Positions 51,364 to 60,682 are shown, numbered from the stretch's first letter. The stretch: DNA of 64,000 nucleotides from Neobacillus vireti (GCF_001026695.1 NZ_LDNB01000017.1:206-64205), one strand, 5' to 3'. The notes: generated by a model not told the origin, from the sequence alone. Translations and numbers: made by a program.

Positions 51364-52347
51364 TTAATTGTATTCTTTCACTAACTCTTTTGTACTTCTT
51401 ACGGTATCAATCGGGCGGACAAATTTCTCAATTTGATTTCGTTTTGGTTCTAAGAATGGAGGCAGGGATAATTTCTCTCCGAGTGTTTCATACGGTTCAT
51501 CTCCCATAAATCCGGGTCCGTCTGTCGCAAATTCAAATAAAATTTGCGGTGCCACTCTAACATATAATGACCCGAAGAAGAAACGGTCAATAAATCCAGA
51601 GGTACCAAACCCGAAGCCTTCTATCCGTTTCATCCATTCTTCCAAAACTGTACGATCTTCAACACGGAAGGCAGCATGGTGAACGGTACCAAAACCTTGT
51701 TGGGATGAAGGAAGAACTGCATTATATTCGACAACCACTTGGGCTCCATTTCCTCCTTCACCCACTTCAAATAAATGAAAAGAACCTTCTTGATTAATTT
51801 CTTTAAATAACAGAACTTTTTCCATCATTTCTTTAAAGTAATCAAAATTTGCCACGCGAACAAAGATGGGTCCTAATCCAGTGATGGCAAATTCTAATGG
51901 AATCGGTCCTTTTTGCCATGGCGTACCGCTCACAACCCCTTGATTATTTTCATCTGAAATCAATTGGTATTGTTGGTCATCAAAATCGACAAAAGACAGC
52001 GTCTTTTTACCGAATTGTTCTTTAATACCGGTATGCTTGATTTCTAAACGATCAAACCGTTTTAGCCAATATTCGATGGCAGCATCACTTGGTACACGGA
52101 AAGAAGTTTTTGAAATCTCGTTCGTCCCATGGACACCTTTAGGAATGCCAGGAAAATCAAAGAAAGTCATATCAGTTCCGGGGCTGCCAGCATCATCAGC
52201 AAAAAATAAATGATAGGTCTGAATGTCATCTTGATTGACCGTTTTCTTTACTAAACGCATCCCTAAAACATACGTGAAAAATTGATAATTCTTTTCAGCG
52301 CTGCTTGTAATCGCTGTAACATGGTGAATTCCTTTTAGTTCGTTCAT
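51364..52347 (-). CDS. Ring-cleaving extradiol dioxygenase (MhqO/MhqA-like)
   Basis: A 327-residue VOC-fold dioxygenase with metal-ligand regions GIHHVTAIT, TVHHAAFRV and ILFEFATDGPGF. The B. subtilis relatives MhqA, MhqE and MhqO are induced by quinones under MhqR control and protect against them. An MhqR-like operator overlaps the promoter here, which supports the same role. GGAGGAGAT precedes the ATG. I cannot say which paralogue it is. Confidence 0.92.
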   Translation of the reverse strand: MNELKGIHHVTAITSSAEKNYQFFTYVLGMRLVKKTVNQDDIQTYHLFFADDAGSPGTDMTFFDFPGIPKGVHGTNEISKTSFRVPSDAAIEYWLKRFDRLEIKHTGIKEQFGKKTLSFVDFDDQQYQLISDENNQGVVSGTPWQKGPIPLEFAITGLGPIFVRVANFDYFKEMMEKVLLFKEINQEGSFHLFEVGEGGNGAQVVVEYNAVLPSSQQGFGTVHHAAFRVEDRTVLEEWMKRIEGFGFGTSGFIDRFFFGSLYVRVAPQILFEFATDGPGFMGDEPYETLGEKLSLPPFLEPKRNQIEKFVRPIDTVRSTKELVKEYN

Positions 52348-52481
52348 TTTATCTCCTCCAATTAATCTCAATTTTTGTGTATTTATATGATTCCAATTGT
52401 GCCTGTTCACTACTCAGGAAATAGTGAATCTAGGACCAAAGCAGTTAATAAATTCGCATAAGCAACTGCCTTGATTTCAAA

Positions 52482-52499
52482 TATCTTTAATTCGAGATA
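52482..52499 (-). promoter_or_regulatory. MhqR-type operator
   Basis: TATCTTTAATTCGAGATA is nearly palindromic (TATCTCGAATTAAAGATA on the other strand), close to the MhqR consensus TATCTCGAATTCGAGATA. It covers the predicted start point, just downstream of the -10, so binding would repress. Confidence 0.7.
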
Positions 52500-52500
52500 A

Positions 52501-52529
52501 ATGATATCATGGTTTATGATTAATGTCAA
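52501..52529 (-). promoter_or_regulatory. Sigma-A promoter of the MhqO-like gene
   Basis: On the minus strand, a perfect TTGACA (52529-52524), a 17-bp spacer and TATCAT (52506-52501). The start point would fall in the MhqR-like operator, giving a leader of roughly 145 bases. Confidence 0.8.
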
Positions 52530-52563
52530 TGGATAGAAGGGGGACAAGATGCCTGTCCCCTCA

Positions 52564-53382
52564 TCAGTTGATTTCATCCAGGATTTTTTGTATGTAAAAG
52601 GAAGGTATTGCAGCCCCAAGAGTTTCTTTTGTTTCAATAGTAGGGTCCTGTATCGTGGCGAAGATGACACCTATTACTTCTCCATTTTGATTTATAACTG
52701 GACTTCCACTATTGCCTTTATAGATGGGTGCCTTAATCATCATAACCGGAGCATCCAAGTCTTTTAACATGACTTTACCGACAATCGTGCCTTCATTCGC
52801 TATTTGGGTAAAGGCTAGCGGGTTGCCAATAAAGGTAATTTTCTCGCCTTTTTGCTGCTCCCACTCTTTTTCAATAGCAAGCGGCAGAACGGGGAGGTTT
52901 TTCGCCTCGATAACAACAATCGCAAGATCAATTTCTGGATGATTTGCGATGACCTGTCCAACAAAGGATTCCCCTGTACTTAAATGTACATTTACTCTTT
53001 CTGTATTTTCAACGACATGTGCATTTGTTACGATTAACCCATTGGAAGCGATAGTAAAGCCTGTTCCTTTTATCCCATTCCATTCAAGGGTTACAACAGA
53101 TTTTTTGTATTCCCTTACTTCAGGTTTTTTCGAAAGCCTATTTGACACCTCAATAAAACGGATTGCCGGGAGATTAAAGACATCAAACCACATTCCTAAT
53201 CCACTTATTAATAAGGCAAACACGAGTAGTGAACTAATTATTTTAGCGATTACTCTTTTCCGCCTTTTTCTTTGTGCTTTTTCTTTCTCCCATTCTTGAG
53301 GCTCTTCACCTGCAAAGAAGGCATCCCAATCCATTTCTTCATCCAACTGTTCTTGGTTATTATCCTTATTTTCCTTCTCCAT
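52564..53382 (-). CDS. Membrane-anchored trypsin-like serine protease
   Basis: A 272-residue protein: acidic cytoplasmic N-terminus, basic stretch RKRRKR (about 38-43), one span (about 46-66), then a chymotrypsin-fold protease with His122 (TNAHVV), Asp152 (EIDLAI) and Ser225 (GNSGSPV). It resembles HtrA proteases but has no PDZ domain. A role in envelope quality control is likely but inferred. It is a single gene. Confidence 0.88.
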   Translation of the reverse strand: MEKENKDNNQEQLDEEMDWDAFFAGEEPQEWEKEKAQRKRRKRVIAKIISSLLVFALLISGLGMWFDVFNLPAIRFIEVSNRLSKKPEVREYKKSVVTLEWNGIKGTGFTIASNGLIVTNAHVVENTERVNVHLSTGESFVGQVIANHPEIDLAIVVIEAKNLPVLPLAIEKEWEQQKGEKITFIGNPLAFTQIANEGTIVGKVMLKDLDAPVMMIKAPIYKGNSGSPVINQNGEVIGVIFATIQDPTIETKETLGAAIPSFYIQKILDEIN

Positions 53383-53518
53383 TATTACTCCTCATATGAT
53401 GGTTGTATATTCCTATTGTATCAATTTTTACAAACATATTTAAAAGAAAGTGTTTAAAGCCATGAAAGAATGAACAATTTGTTTAAGTTCATAATAAGTA
53501 CAAATAGGAGGGAATAGC

Positions 53519-53653
53519 ATGGATCAGAAATATAACACGAACGATGATGCCACTGTAGAATTGAAAAAGGCGTTAAGAAAAAGTCAACCTAAGAATAACC
53601 CAATTATGAGTGAAGCAGAGAGAAGGCTGAAAAATCAAGGAAGGAATAGCTAG
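53519..53653 (+). CDS. Small hydrophilic protein, 44 residues
   Basis: A charged, Asn/Lys-rich protein (MDQKYNTNDDATVELKKAL, later MSEAERRLKNQGRNS). It is unlike any family I can name; the composition resembles minor acid-soluble spore proteins. AGGAGGGA lies before the ATG. A second small gene follows after 53 bp. Confidence 0.7.
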   Translation: MDQKYNTNDDATVELKKALRKSQPKNNPIMSEAERRLKNQGRNS

Positions 53654-53706
53654 TGTGAATAAAAAAGGATAAGATAGCCATTTTTTAAATTGTAGAGGTG
53701 AAAATA

Positions 53707-53856
53707 ATGCCAAAGAAAAATCCAATTGAGTATACAGGAAAGGTCCTGGACCAAAGAAATAACTTGACTGGTCCTGACGATGAAGGTAAGGCATCCTATC
53801 CGGAACGCCCAAAACATGTACCTATTCAGGAGTCGAATAGGAATATGGTGAAATAG
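53707..53856 (+). CDS. Small hydrophilic protein, 49 residues
   Basis: A Pro/Asn-rich soluble protein (MPKKNPIEYTGKVLDQRNN, later ASYPERPKHVPIQ). AGAGGTG precedes the ATG. I do not recognise it. It follows the 44-residue gene in the same direction, perhaps in one transcript. Confidence 0.65.
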   Translation: MPKKNPIEYTGKVLDQRNNLTGPDDEGKASYPERPKHVPIQESNRNMVK

Positions 53857-53977
53857 TTAAAATGGTGAATTTGGTAATATCCAAGGACTGAATTTGATTC
53901 CATAAGCATTTAAGTTTGTTTCCTGTATTTCAATTGTTACTATAAAAGTAATCTTTTTAATGAAAGGACAAATTTAA

Positions 53978-54979
53978 ATGGCAAACATTCATATACCCGT
54001 CTCTGTCTTAAATCTAGCTCCGATACGGGAGGGGCAGAATTCCAAACAATCCATTGAAGCAATGGTGGATCTTGCACAAGCAGCCGAAAAAATGGGGTAT
54101 CAACGGTATTGGATTGCGGAGCATCATAACTCTCCGACGCTCGTCAGTTCAGCAACGTCAATCTTGATTAAACATACATTAGAGCATACCAATCACATTC
54201 GTGTTGGATCTGGCGGGATTATGCTTCCTAACCATTCTCCGTTAGTGGTAGCTGAACAATTCGGTACGATGGCCACGATTTATCCGAATCGTGTCGATCT
54301 AGGTCTAGGCCGCGCACCTGGCACCGATATGATGACAGCCAATGCCCTAAGACGCTCGAAAAATGATTCTGTTTATACATTTCCAGATGATGTTAAGTCA
54401 TTACTTACCTATTTTGGTCCGGAAGAACAGCAAAGTTATGTTAGAGCCTATCCAGGTGTTGGCACAAATATTCCGATTTATATCCTTGGCTCTTCCACGG
54501 ATTCCGCTTATTTGGCAGCAAGAATGGGTCTTCCCTATGTATTTGCCGCCCATTTTGCACCAAGATTCATGGAAGAAGCGATTTCGATTTATCGTGACCG
54601 CTTCCAGCCGTCAGAGTTTTTAGACAAACCATATATGATGGTCTGTTTAAATGTCATTGCAGCGGAGACAGATGATGAAGCCAACTGGTTATCAACAACG
54701 AAGCACCAATTTTTCCTGAATGTGGTACGTGGTTCGCGGAATCCGTTACAGCCGCCCGTTGAAAACATGGATGAGCTTTGGAATCCAATGGAAAAAGAAA
54801 TGGCCGCATCGATGTCAAGTGTGACATTATTGGGAAGCAAAGAGACAGTCAAACAACAGTTGAACCGTTTTCAAGAAAAATATAACGTAGATGAAATCAT
54901 GGCTGTGTCCTATATTTACGATCCTAATAACCAAAAACGTTCGTATGAAATTCTGAAAGAAGTAGTAGATGGAAAATGA
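53978..54979 (+). CDS. Luciferase-like (LLM) flavin-dependent oxidoreductase
   Basis: A 333-residue LLM-class barrel with IPVSVLNLAPIREGQ, RYWIAEHHNSPTLVSS, VGSGGIMLPNHSPLVVAEQF and LGLGRAPGTD. This subgroup (YceB/YhbW-like) uses reduced flavin; the substrate is unknown. AAAGGAC precedes the ATG. No flavin reductase gene is adjacent. Confidence 0.9.
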   Translation: MANIHIPVSVLNLAPIREGQNSKQSIEAMVDLAQAAEKMGYQRYWIAEHHNSPTLVSSATSILIKHTLEHTNHIRVGSGGIMLPNHSPLVVAEQFGTMATIYPNRVDLGLGRAPGTDMMTANALRRSKNDSVYTFPDDVKSLLTYFGPEEQQSYVRAYPGVGTNIPIYILGSSTDSAYLAARMGLPYVFAAHFAPRFMEEAISIYRDRFQPSEFLDKPYMMVCLNVIAAETDDEANWLSTTKHQFFLNVVRGSRNPLQPPVENMDELWNPMEKEMAASMSSVTLLGSKETVKQQLNRFQEKYNVDEIMAVSYIYDPNNQKRSYEILKEVVDGK

Positions 54980-55018
54980 TGAAATAATAATAAACCACTG
55001 TTGAAAGAGAATAAAGTG

Positions 55019-55051
55019 TCAGGCACCATCCAAAATTGGATGGTGCCTTTG
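55019..55051 (+). terminator. Repeat-family hairpin after LLM gene
   Basis: The stem AGGCACCATCC / GGATGGTGCCT with loop AAAATT is followed by TTTG. The same core occurs at 47864 and 62903. It may act as a terminator. Confidence 0.75.
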
Positions 55052-55248
55052 TAATTGTTATCCTGATATTAGCCATCCTTTTCGTGGTTTATCGAATACC
55101 AAAACTCTCTATGATAGTAAATTTCCATCCAAAAAGCTAATAATTTGCCCAATAATTCTATTCTGAATAGGTGAATATGAACATTCGGTGACACATTTCA
55201 TTTGGAGGTGTCCTTTCTAACGATTTGGTATTAAGATATATCCAAGAG

Positions 55249-55264
55249 TGTGATTTATATCACA
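55249..55264. promoter_or_regulatory. Fnr/Crp-type operator upstream of qoxA
   Basis: TGTGATTTATATCACA is a perfect TGTGA-N6-TCACA, the consensus of B. subtilis Fnr. Its centre is about 60 bp before the qoxA ATG. A TAGAAT at 55287 would put the site near -42, an activating position, but that start point would leave almost no leader; overlap with another promoter and repression is equally possible. Confidence 0.7.
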
Positions 55265-55316
55265 TATTAATTTAAAAAAGGTTTTCTAGAATAATAGAAA
55301 GGGGAATTACTAAAAA

Positions 55317-56234
55317 ATGAAATGGGCTTTATTGTCACTTCTTTTTACTATAGCCACTGTGCTAACGGGTTGTGAACCATTAAAGGTTTTGGATCCTAAA
55401 GGACCGCAGGCAGCCACACAAGCCAAGGACATTATGCTGTCAATCGGAATTATGTCGATTATTGTTCTGGCCGTTTTTGGTATCCTGATATTTATGCTGA
55501 CAAAATATCGTGCATCGAAACAAAGTAAAGATTATGAGCCTCCCCATATTGAAGGGAGTTTGCTAGTTGAAACAATTTGTGTAGGAATTCCAGTACTAAT
55601 AGTCATTTTCCTCTCATTTGTATCTGTTCAAAGTAACTATAAAGTTGAAGCGAAACCGGCGGGGTATGGTGATAAAGAACCATTAATAATTTACGCATCC
55701 TCCTCCAATTGGAAATGGCATTTTAGTTATCCGGAAGAAAACATTGAAACAGTTAATTATTTGTACATTCCAACAGACCGGCCAATTGAATTTAAGCTTT
55801 ATTCCTATGGACCAATCACGAGTTTCTGGATTCCTCAGCTTGGAGGACAAAAATACGCGATGTCTGACATGGTCAACACGCTGCACTTAGCAGCAGATGT
55901 TCCAGGTGAATATATGGGGCGTAATGCGAACTTTAGCGGGAAGGGCTTCGCTGAAAATACGTTTAATGTAAAGGCGATGTCTGAGACTGAATTTGATAAA
56001 TGGGTTAAAGAGGTTAAGAAAACCGCAAAACCTTTGACAGAAGACAAATTTACCGAATTACTTAAACCGGGTCACCTCGGGCAGTCCACGTATACTGGAA
56101 CCCATTTAGGATTTTTGCCACCACCTGAAGGGGAACATGGCGGACACAACCATGGTTCAGGTCATTCTATGAACATGGAAAAAGATGAAAAAGCAAGTGA
56201 AACTAGTTCAGAATCAGAACATCATCACCATTAA
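55317..56234 (+). CDS. qoxA: Quinol oxidase aa3 subunit II
   Basis: A 305-residue subunit II lipoprotein: lipobox LTGC (Cys19), two spans (about 40-62 and 82-104), and a cupredoxin-like outer domain without the copper-A ligands, as in quinol oxidases. WKWHFSYPEE and TSFWIPQLGGQKYAM are typical. The C-terminus is unusually His-rich (EGEHGGHNHGSGH and a final HHHH), perhaps a metal-handling tail. First gene of qoxABCD; GAAAGGGG site. Confidence 0.95.
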   Translation: MKWALLSLLFTIATVLTGCEPLKVLDPKGPQAATQAKDIMLSIGIMSIIVLAVFGILIFMLTKYRASKQSKDYEPPHIEGSLLVETICVGIPVLIVIFLSFVSVQSNYKVEAKPAGYGDKEPLIIYASSSNWKWHFSYPEENIETVNYLYIPTDRPIEFKLYSYGPITSFWIPQLGGQKYAMSDMVNTLHLAADVPGEYMGRNANFSGKGFAENTFNVKAMSETEFDKWVKEVKKTAKPLTEDKFTELLKPGHLGQSTYTGTHLGFLPPPEGEHGGHNHGSGHSMNMEKDEKASETSSESEHHHH

Positions 56235-56291
56235 TAGTTTAAATGTTTGAAACGATTGGAAAAAAATTCTCCTGAAAGGAGTCAAATTAGT

Positions 56292-58235
56292 ATGGATTTC
56301 TTTGATCGCTTTGCCATCCCAAATCCAAGTCCTGTGATTTATGCCTCGATGGTTGCTATTGGTCTAACAGTTATCGCAATCATCGCCGGGGTAACTTATT
56401 TTAAAAAGTGGGGTTATCTATGGCAAGAATGGTTAACAACTGTTGACCATAAACGGATTGGGATTATGTATTTAATCTCTGCACTTTTAATGTTATTCCG
56501 CGGTGGGGTGGACGCAATTATGATGCGGGCACAGCTGGCTGTTCCTGATAACAAACTGCTAGATGCTCAGCACTATAATGAAATTTTCACTACACACGGA
56601 GTCGTCATGATTATCTTTATGGCGATGCCATTTATTATGGCATTAATGAACTTTGTTGTGCCATTACAAATAGGCGCGCGCGACGTAGCGTTCCCGCGTT
56701 TAAATGCCTTAAGTTTCTGGTTGTTTTTTATGGGTGCAATGCTCTTCAACATTTCTTTTGTTATCGGAGGCTCACCTGACGCCGGCTGGACTTCGTATTT
56801 CCCGCTGGCAGGTACCGATTTTAGTGAATCGGTAGGGACGAATTATTATATGATTGCAATTCAAATTGCCGGTATCGGGACCTTAATGACTGGGATCAAT
56901 TTTATCACGACCATTCTAAAAATGAGAGCACCAGGGATGACATTAATGAAAATGCCGATGTTCACGTGGGCTTCATTAGTAACGAATGCGATCATCGTTT
57001 TTGCTTTCCCAGTATTAACCGTATTACTGGCAATGGGAACAATGGATCGTTTATTTGGGACGCATTTCTTTACAACGACGAATGGCGGCATGGATATGCT
57101 TTGGGCGAACTTCTTCTGGGTTTGGGGACATCCCGAGGTGTATATCTTAATTTTACCGGCATTCGGGATTTACAGTGAGGTAATCTCAACCTTTGCTCGT
57201 AGAAACCTTTATGGATATAAATCAATGGTCGGCTCAATGGTGATCATTTCCCTATTATCATTCTTAGTCTGGACGCACCATTTCTTTACTATGGGTCAAG
57301 GGGCCTTAACAAATAGTATCTTCTCGATAACGACCATGGCGATAGCTGTACCGACAGGTGTGAAACTGTTTAACTGGCTGTTCACGCTTTGGAAAGGGAA
57401 AATTGAGGTAACGACACCAATGCTATATGCACTGTTGTTTATTCCGACCTTCACAATTGGCGGGGTAACAGGGGTTATGCTTGGTATGTCAGCTGCAGAT
57501 TATCAGTACCATAATACGATGTTCTTAGTTGCTCACTTCCACATGGTAATTATTCCTGGTGTTGTATTTGCCATGTTGGCTGGCCTTACGTACTATTGGC
57601 CAAAAATGTTTGGGTTTATGTTAAATGAAAAAATCGGTAAGTTGTCTGCATGGGTTATTTCCATGAGTACCTTATTGGCATTTATCCCTATGTTTTTCTC
57701 TGGCTTGGATGGGCAGGCACGCCGGATGTACACTTATTCCGAATCAACTGGATTTGGACCGTGGAATATGGTTTCGTTTATTGGTGCAGCAGGGCTTGCT
57801 GTAGGGTTTGCGTTAATCGTATACAATATCTACTACAGCACTCGCTACGCTTCAAGGGATATTTCAGCAGATCCATGGAATGCACGTTCATTAGAATGGG
57901 CAACACATACGCCAGTGCCTTCATATAATTTTGCCATCTTGCCGCATGTGAAATCATCTGAAGCATTATGGGATGCAAAAAAACATGGTCATGAATTGTT
58001 TCCAGGTGAATATGAAAAAATCCATATGCCAAATAATAGCGGTGTACCGTTTATCATGAGTTGTATTTTCTTTGTTTGGGGATTTTCCTTTGTATTCAGC
58101 TTATGGATACCACTTATTTTGACCACAATCGGAATTTTTGTATGTATGGGACTTCGTTCTTTTGAAAAAGATCACGGTCATTACATTTCCGTTGATGAAA
58201 TCGAAGAGACAGAAAATAATTTGCGAGGTGCTTAA
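56292..58235 (+). CDS. qoxB: Quinol oxidase aa3 subunit I
   Basis: A 647-residue heme-copper oxidase subunit I that binds heme a and the heme a3-CuB centre, reduces oxygen and pumps protons. Signatures include WGHPEVYILILP (CuB His-Tyr), WTHHFFTMGQG and VAHFHMVIIPG. I start at ATG 56292 behind AAAGGAG; earlier in-frame codons overlap the gap after qoxA. Heme A supply depends on ctaB-type enzymes. Confidence 0.97.
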   Translation: MDFFDRFAIPNPSPVIYASMVAIGLTVIAIIAGVTYFKKWGYLWQEWLTTVDHKRIGIMYLISALLMLFRGGVDAIMMRAQLAVPDNKLLDAQHYNEIFTTHGVVMIIFMAMPFIMALMNFVVPLQIGARDVAFPRLNALSFWLFFMGAMLFNISFVIGGSPDAGWTSYFPLAGTDFSESVGTNYYMIAIQIAGIGTLMTGINFITTILKMRAPGMTLMKMPMFTWASLVTNAIIVFAFPVLTVLLAMGTMDRLFGTHFFTTTNGGMDMLWANFFWVWGHPEVYILILPAFGIYSEVISTFARRNLYGYKSMVGSMVIISLLSFLVWTHHFFTMGQGALTNSIFSITTMAIAVPTGVKLFNWLFTLWKGKIEVTTPMLYALLFIPTFTIGGVTGVMLGMSAADYQYHNTMFLVAHFHMVIIPGVVFAMLAGLTYYWPKMFGFMLNEKIGKLSAWVISMSTLLAFIPMFFSGLDGQARRMYTYSESTGFGPWNMVSFIGAAGLAVGFALIVYNIYYSTRYASRDISADPWNARSLEWATHTPVPSYNFAILPHVKSSEALWDAKKHGHELFPGEYEKIHMPNNSGVPFIMSCIFFVWGFSFVFSLWIPLILTTIGIFVCMGLRSFEKDHGHYISVDEIEETENNLRGA

Positions 58236-58238
58236 CAA

Positions 58239-58835
58239 ATGAAAATAGATAACTCGCTGCCACTTGAATATAGTACGGATGAAAATAGTAATAAAATCTT
58301 GGGATTTTGGATTTTCCTTGGCGCAGAAATTATGCTGTTTGCAACGCTTTTCTCAGCCTATTTCACATTAGTGGACCGTACGGGAACAGGGCCAACAGGG
58401 GCAGAGATTTTCGAAATCACTCCCGTCCTAATTGAAACCATATTGCTGTTAACAAGTAGCTTTACCATAGGTCTTGGCATCCATGCGATGCGGATCGGGA
58501 ATAAGAAAGCAATGCTGGCATTCTTTACCATTACATTGCTGCTAGGTCTTGGGTTTTTAAGTTTTGAAATCTTTGAGTTTGTTCATTACGTACACATTGG
58601 GGCAGGTCTGCAAACCAGTGCCTTCACTGCTGCACTCTTAACGACATTAGGCACACATGGAGCGCACGTAACATTTGGCTTATTCTGGGGATTATTCATC
58701 ATTTTGCAAGTGAAAAAGCGCGGGTTAACCCCTGAAACAGCGAATAAATCATTTATCTTTTCGCTTTACTGGCATTTCTTAGATGTTGTATGGATCTTTA
58801 TTTTCAGCTTCGTCTATCTGAAAGGAATGATGTAA
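58239..58835 (+). CDS. qoxC: Quinol oxidase subunit III
   Basis: A 198-residue, five-span subunit III, with LGFWIFLGAEIMLFATLFSA and THGAHVTFGLFWG. It stabilises the oxidase core. It lies 3 bp after qoxB, so translation is coupled. Confidence 0.95.
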   Translation: MKIDNSLPLEYSTDENSNKILGFWIFLGAEIMLFATLFSAYFTLVDRTGTGPTGAEIFEITPVLIETILLLTSSFTIGLGIHAMRIGNKKAMLAFFTITLLLGLGFLSFEIFEFVHYVHIGAGLQTSAFTAALLTTLGTHGAHVTFGLFWGLFIILQVKKRGLTPETANKSFIFSLYWHFLDVVWIFIFSFVYLKGMM

Positions 58836-58837
58836 AC

Positions 58838-59122
58838 ATGAAAGAATTATTCCCGATGAAGCAGGTGATGGGGTTTGTCTTTTCAATCCTCCTTACTACA
58901 ATCGCAATGGCTGTATATTTTTTAGACATGACCATAACAACTGGCATGACCATTCTCCTTGTTACTGCTTTCATTCAAGCTGCCGTACAGCTTGTAGTAT
59001 TCATGCATGCTGGTGAAACGAAGGATAAGGGAGCTATATATACGAACGTCTATTACGGACTAATTATTGCGTTGGTCACCGTTTTCGGTACATTATTGTG
59101 CATGATTTGGGGTTATATTTAA
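58838..59122 (+). CDS. qoxD: Quinol oxidase subunit IV
   Basis: A 94-residue, three-span subunit IV, with AFIQAAVQLVVFMHAGE. ATG 58838 follows AAAGGAATG and lies 2 bp after the qoxC stop. Last gene of the operon. Confidence 0.94.
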   Translation: MKELFPMKQVMGFVFSILLTTIAMAVYFLDMTITTGMTILLVTAFIQAAVQLVVFMHAGETKDKGAIYTNVYYGLIIALVTVFGTLLCMIWGYI

Positions 59123-59136
59123 TAGAGCAACGAAAA

Positions 59137-59167
59137 AGGAGCGTCATTGTCATGACGCTCCTAATTT
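59137..59167. terminator. Bidirectional terminator after qoxD
   Basis: The stem AGGAGCGTCAT / ATGACGCTCCT with A run before and AATTTTTA after. It lies between qoxD and a convergent small gene, whose stop codon it touches. Confidence 0.88.
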
Positions 59168-59406
59168 TTATTAGTTGGTTCTAAATGAATGCCTTTATCT
59201 GATGTTTTCAGCATTTCTTCTGTTGCAACGAAAAACACACCCATTAGAAAGATGAAAACGGCGCCCATAATGATCCCGATGGAAATACCAATTAAACTAC
59301 TGGAACCGTTTGCAAATAAACTATAGAAAAAAGTTAACATTCCAATTGCTAGTAAAACACTTCCAGAAACCTTCACACTATTCAAGATTTTTGTATTTGA
59401 TACCAC
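59161..59406 (-). CDS. Small two-span membrane protein
   Basis: An 81-residue protein with two hydrophobic spans (about 14-34 and 38-63) and a charged C-terminus. Family not recognised. I prefer the GTG at 59406, nine bases after AAAGGGG; the ATG at 59415 touches that site. It is convergent with qoxD. Confidence 0.7.
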   Translation of the reverse strand: MVSNTKILNSVKVSGSVLLAIGMLTFFYSLFANGSSSLIGISIGIIMGAVFIFLMGVFFVATEEMLKTSDKGIHLEPTNKN

Positions 59407-59713
59407 ATTTCTCATCCCCTTTCTATATATTATTCCCTTTGTTCACAAAATTGTCAAAATTAATTTTTATGAATTATCAGAAATAGTTCAAAAATGCTAG
59501 GAAAAGATTAAGCTAAACAGGAAAATACCTTATTTTAAAATCGGGTGAAGATCTATTCAAACCAGAATTTGATGAATAATCTGGTCAAGGATTAATGAAG
59601 GCGGTGTTTTCTTTTGCCCAACAATCAAATACCTGTTATCTTAGTAGAAAGAGTAAATTTCCCCTGAATGGCGATGATTTCCAGCCTGACCAGGCAATTT
59701 GAGGAGTGAGAGA

Positions 59714-60682
59714 ATGATCCGCTTTGAAAAGGTAACAAAGCGATACCAAGACGGTAACGCTGCGATCAAGCCCCTTGATCTGAAAATTAATGATGGGGAG
59801 TTTTTTGTCATAATTGGTCCTAGCGGCTGCGGAAAAACCACGCTGCTCAAAATGATGAACCGACTAATTGAATTAACTGACGGTACCATTTTTGTTGATG
59901 ATAAAAAAATTAGTGACTACAACATCCACGAGCTTCGTTGGAACATGGGTTATGTCCTTCAGCAAATTGCGCTGTTTCCCCATATGACGATTGCAGAAAA
60001 TATTGCAGTAGTTCCAGAATTGAAAAAATGGAACAATGAGAAGATTCGGCAGCGAACCGATGAATTGATGGAAATGGTGGGACTGCCGCCAGAAAAATAT
60101 CGGGGCCGGAAACCGAAAGAACTTTCTGGCGGCGAGCAGCAGCGAATTGGCGTGATACGTGCCCTAGCCTCGAATCCCGGAATTTTATTAATGGACGAAC
60201 CATTCAGTGCACTTGACCCAATCAGCAGGGAAAAATTACAGGATGATATCCTTGAACTGCAGCGAAAAATTAATAAAACGATTGTTTTCGTTACCCATGA
60301 TATGCAGGAAGCAATCAAACTTGGAGATCGAATTTGCCTCATGAAGGATGGAGAAATCGTGCAGGTTGGAACCCCTAAAGAAATTATCGAGAACCCGGTC
60401 AATGATTTTGTCCGAGATTTTGTCGGGACGCACTCAGCTGCAGTCAAGGATAATATCCGGTTGGAAGACATCATTGAGCAACTCATAACCAGCGATAGTG
60501 TGGCAACATCTTCAGTAACTATTCCGGTATCAGCCTCATTAAGAGAGGCACTTATGTTATTAACTGAGCACGAACGCTTGTCAGTGACAAAAGAAGGGCA
60601 AATCGTTGGAATGATCACAAGGCAAACGGCTTTACAATATATGGCGGAAGGTTTGCAGGAAGTAGGTATCGGGAATGGATAA
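59714..60682 (+). CDS. opuFA: Osmoprotectant ABC transporter ATPase (OpuFA-like)
   Basis: A 322-residue OpuCA/ProV-type ATPase: Walker A GPSGCGKTT, signature LSGGEQQR, Walker B ILLMDEPFSALD, switch His in VTHDMQEA. The C-terminus (about 245-320) has at most one CBS-like unit, fewer than OpuCA. It powers uptake of compatible solutes. It overlaps the permease gene by 8 bp. The two-gene layout with a fused permease-binding protein matches OpuF described from Bacillus infantis, hence the symbol. ATG 59714 follows GAGGAGTGAG. Confidence 0.9.
   Translation: MIRFEKVTKRYQDGNAAIKPLDLKINDGEFFVIIGPSGCGKTTLLKMMNRLIELTDGTIFVDDKKISDYNIHELRWNMGYVLQQIALFPHMTIAENIAVVPELKKWNNEKIRQRTDELMEMVGLPPEKYRGRKPKELSGGEQQRIGVIRALASNPGILLMDEPFSALDPISREKLQDDILELQRKINKTIVFVTHDMQEAIKLGDRICLMKDGEIVQVGTPKEIIENPVNDFVRDFVGTHSAAVKDNIRLEDIIEQLITSDSVATSSVTIPVSASLREALMLLTEHERLSVTKEGQIVGMITRQTALQYMAEGLQEVGIGNG

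Larger units (their letters stand above)
54980..55316. other. 337-bp intergenic region before qoxA
   Basis: It holds a repeat-family hairpin that probably ends the LLM gene and an Fnr-type palindrome near qoxA. I find no gene. Confidence 0.7.

Noticed and set aside
52410..52670. 86-codon minus-strand frame between the dioxygenase and protease genes
   Set aside because: It overlaps the protease 3' end in another frame and covers the MhqR operator and promoter; no ribosome site.
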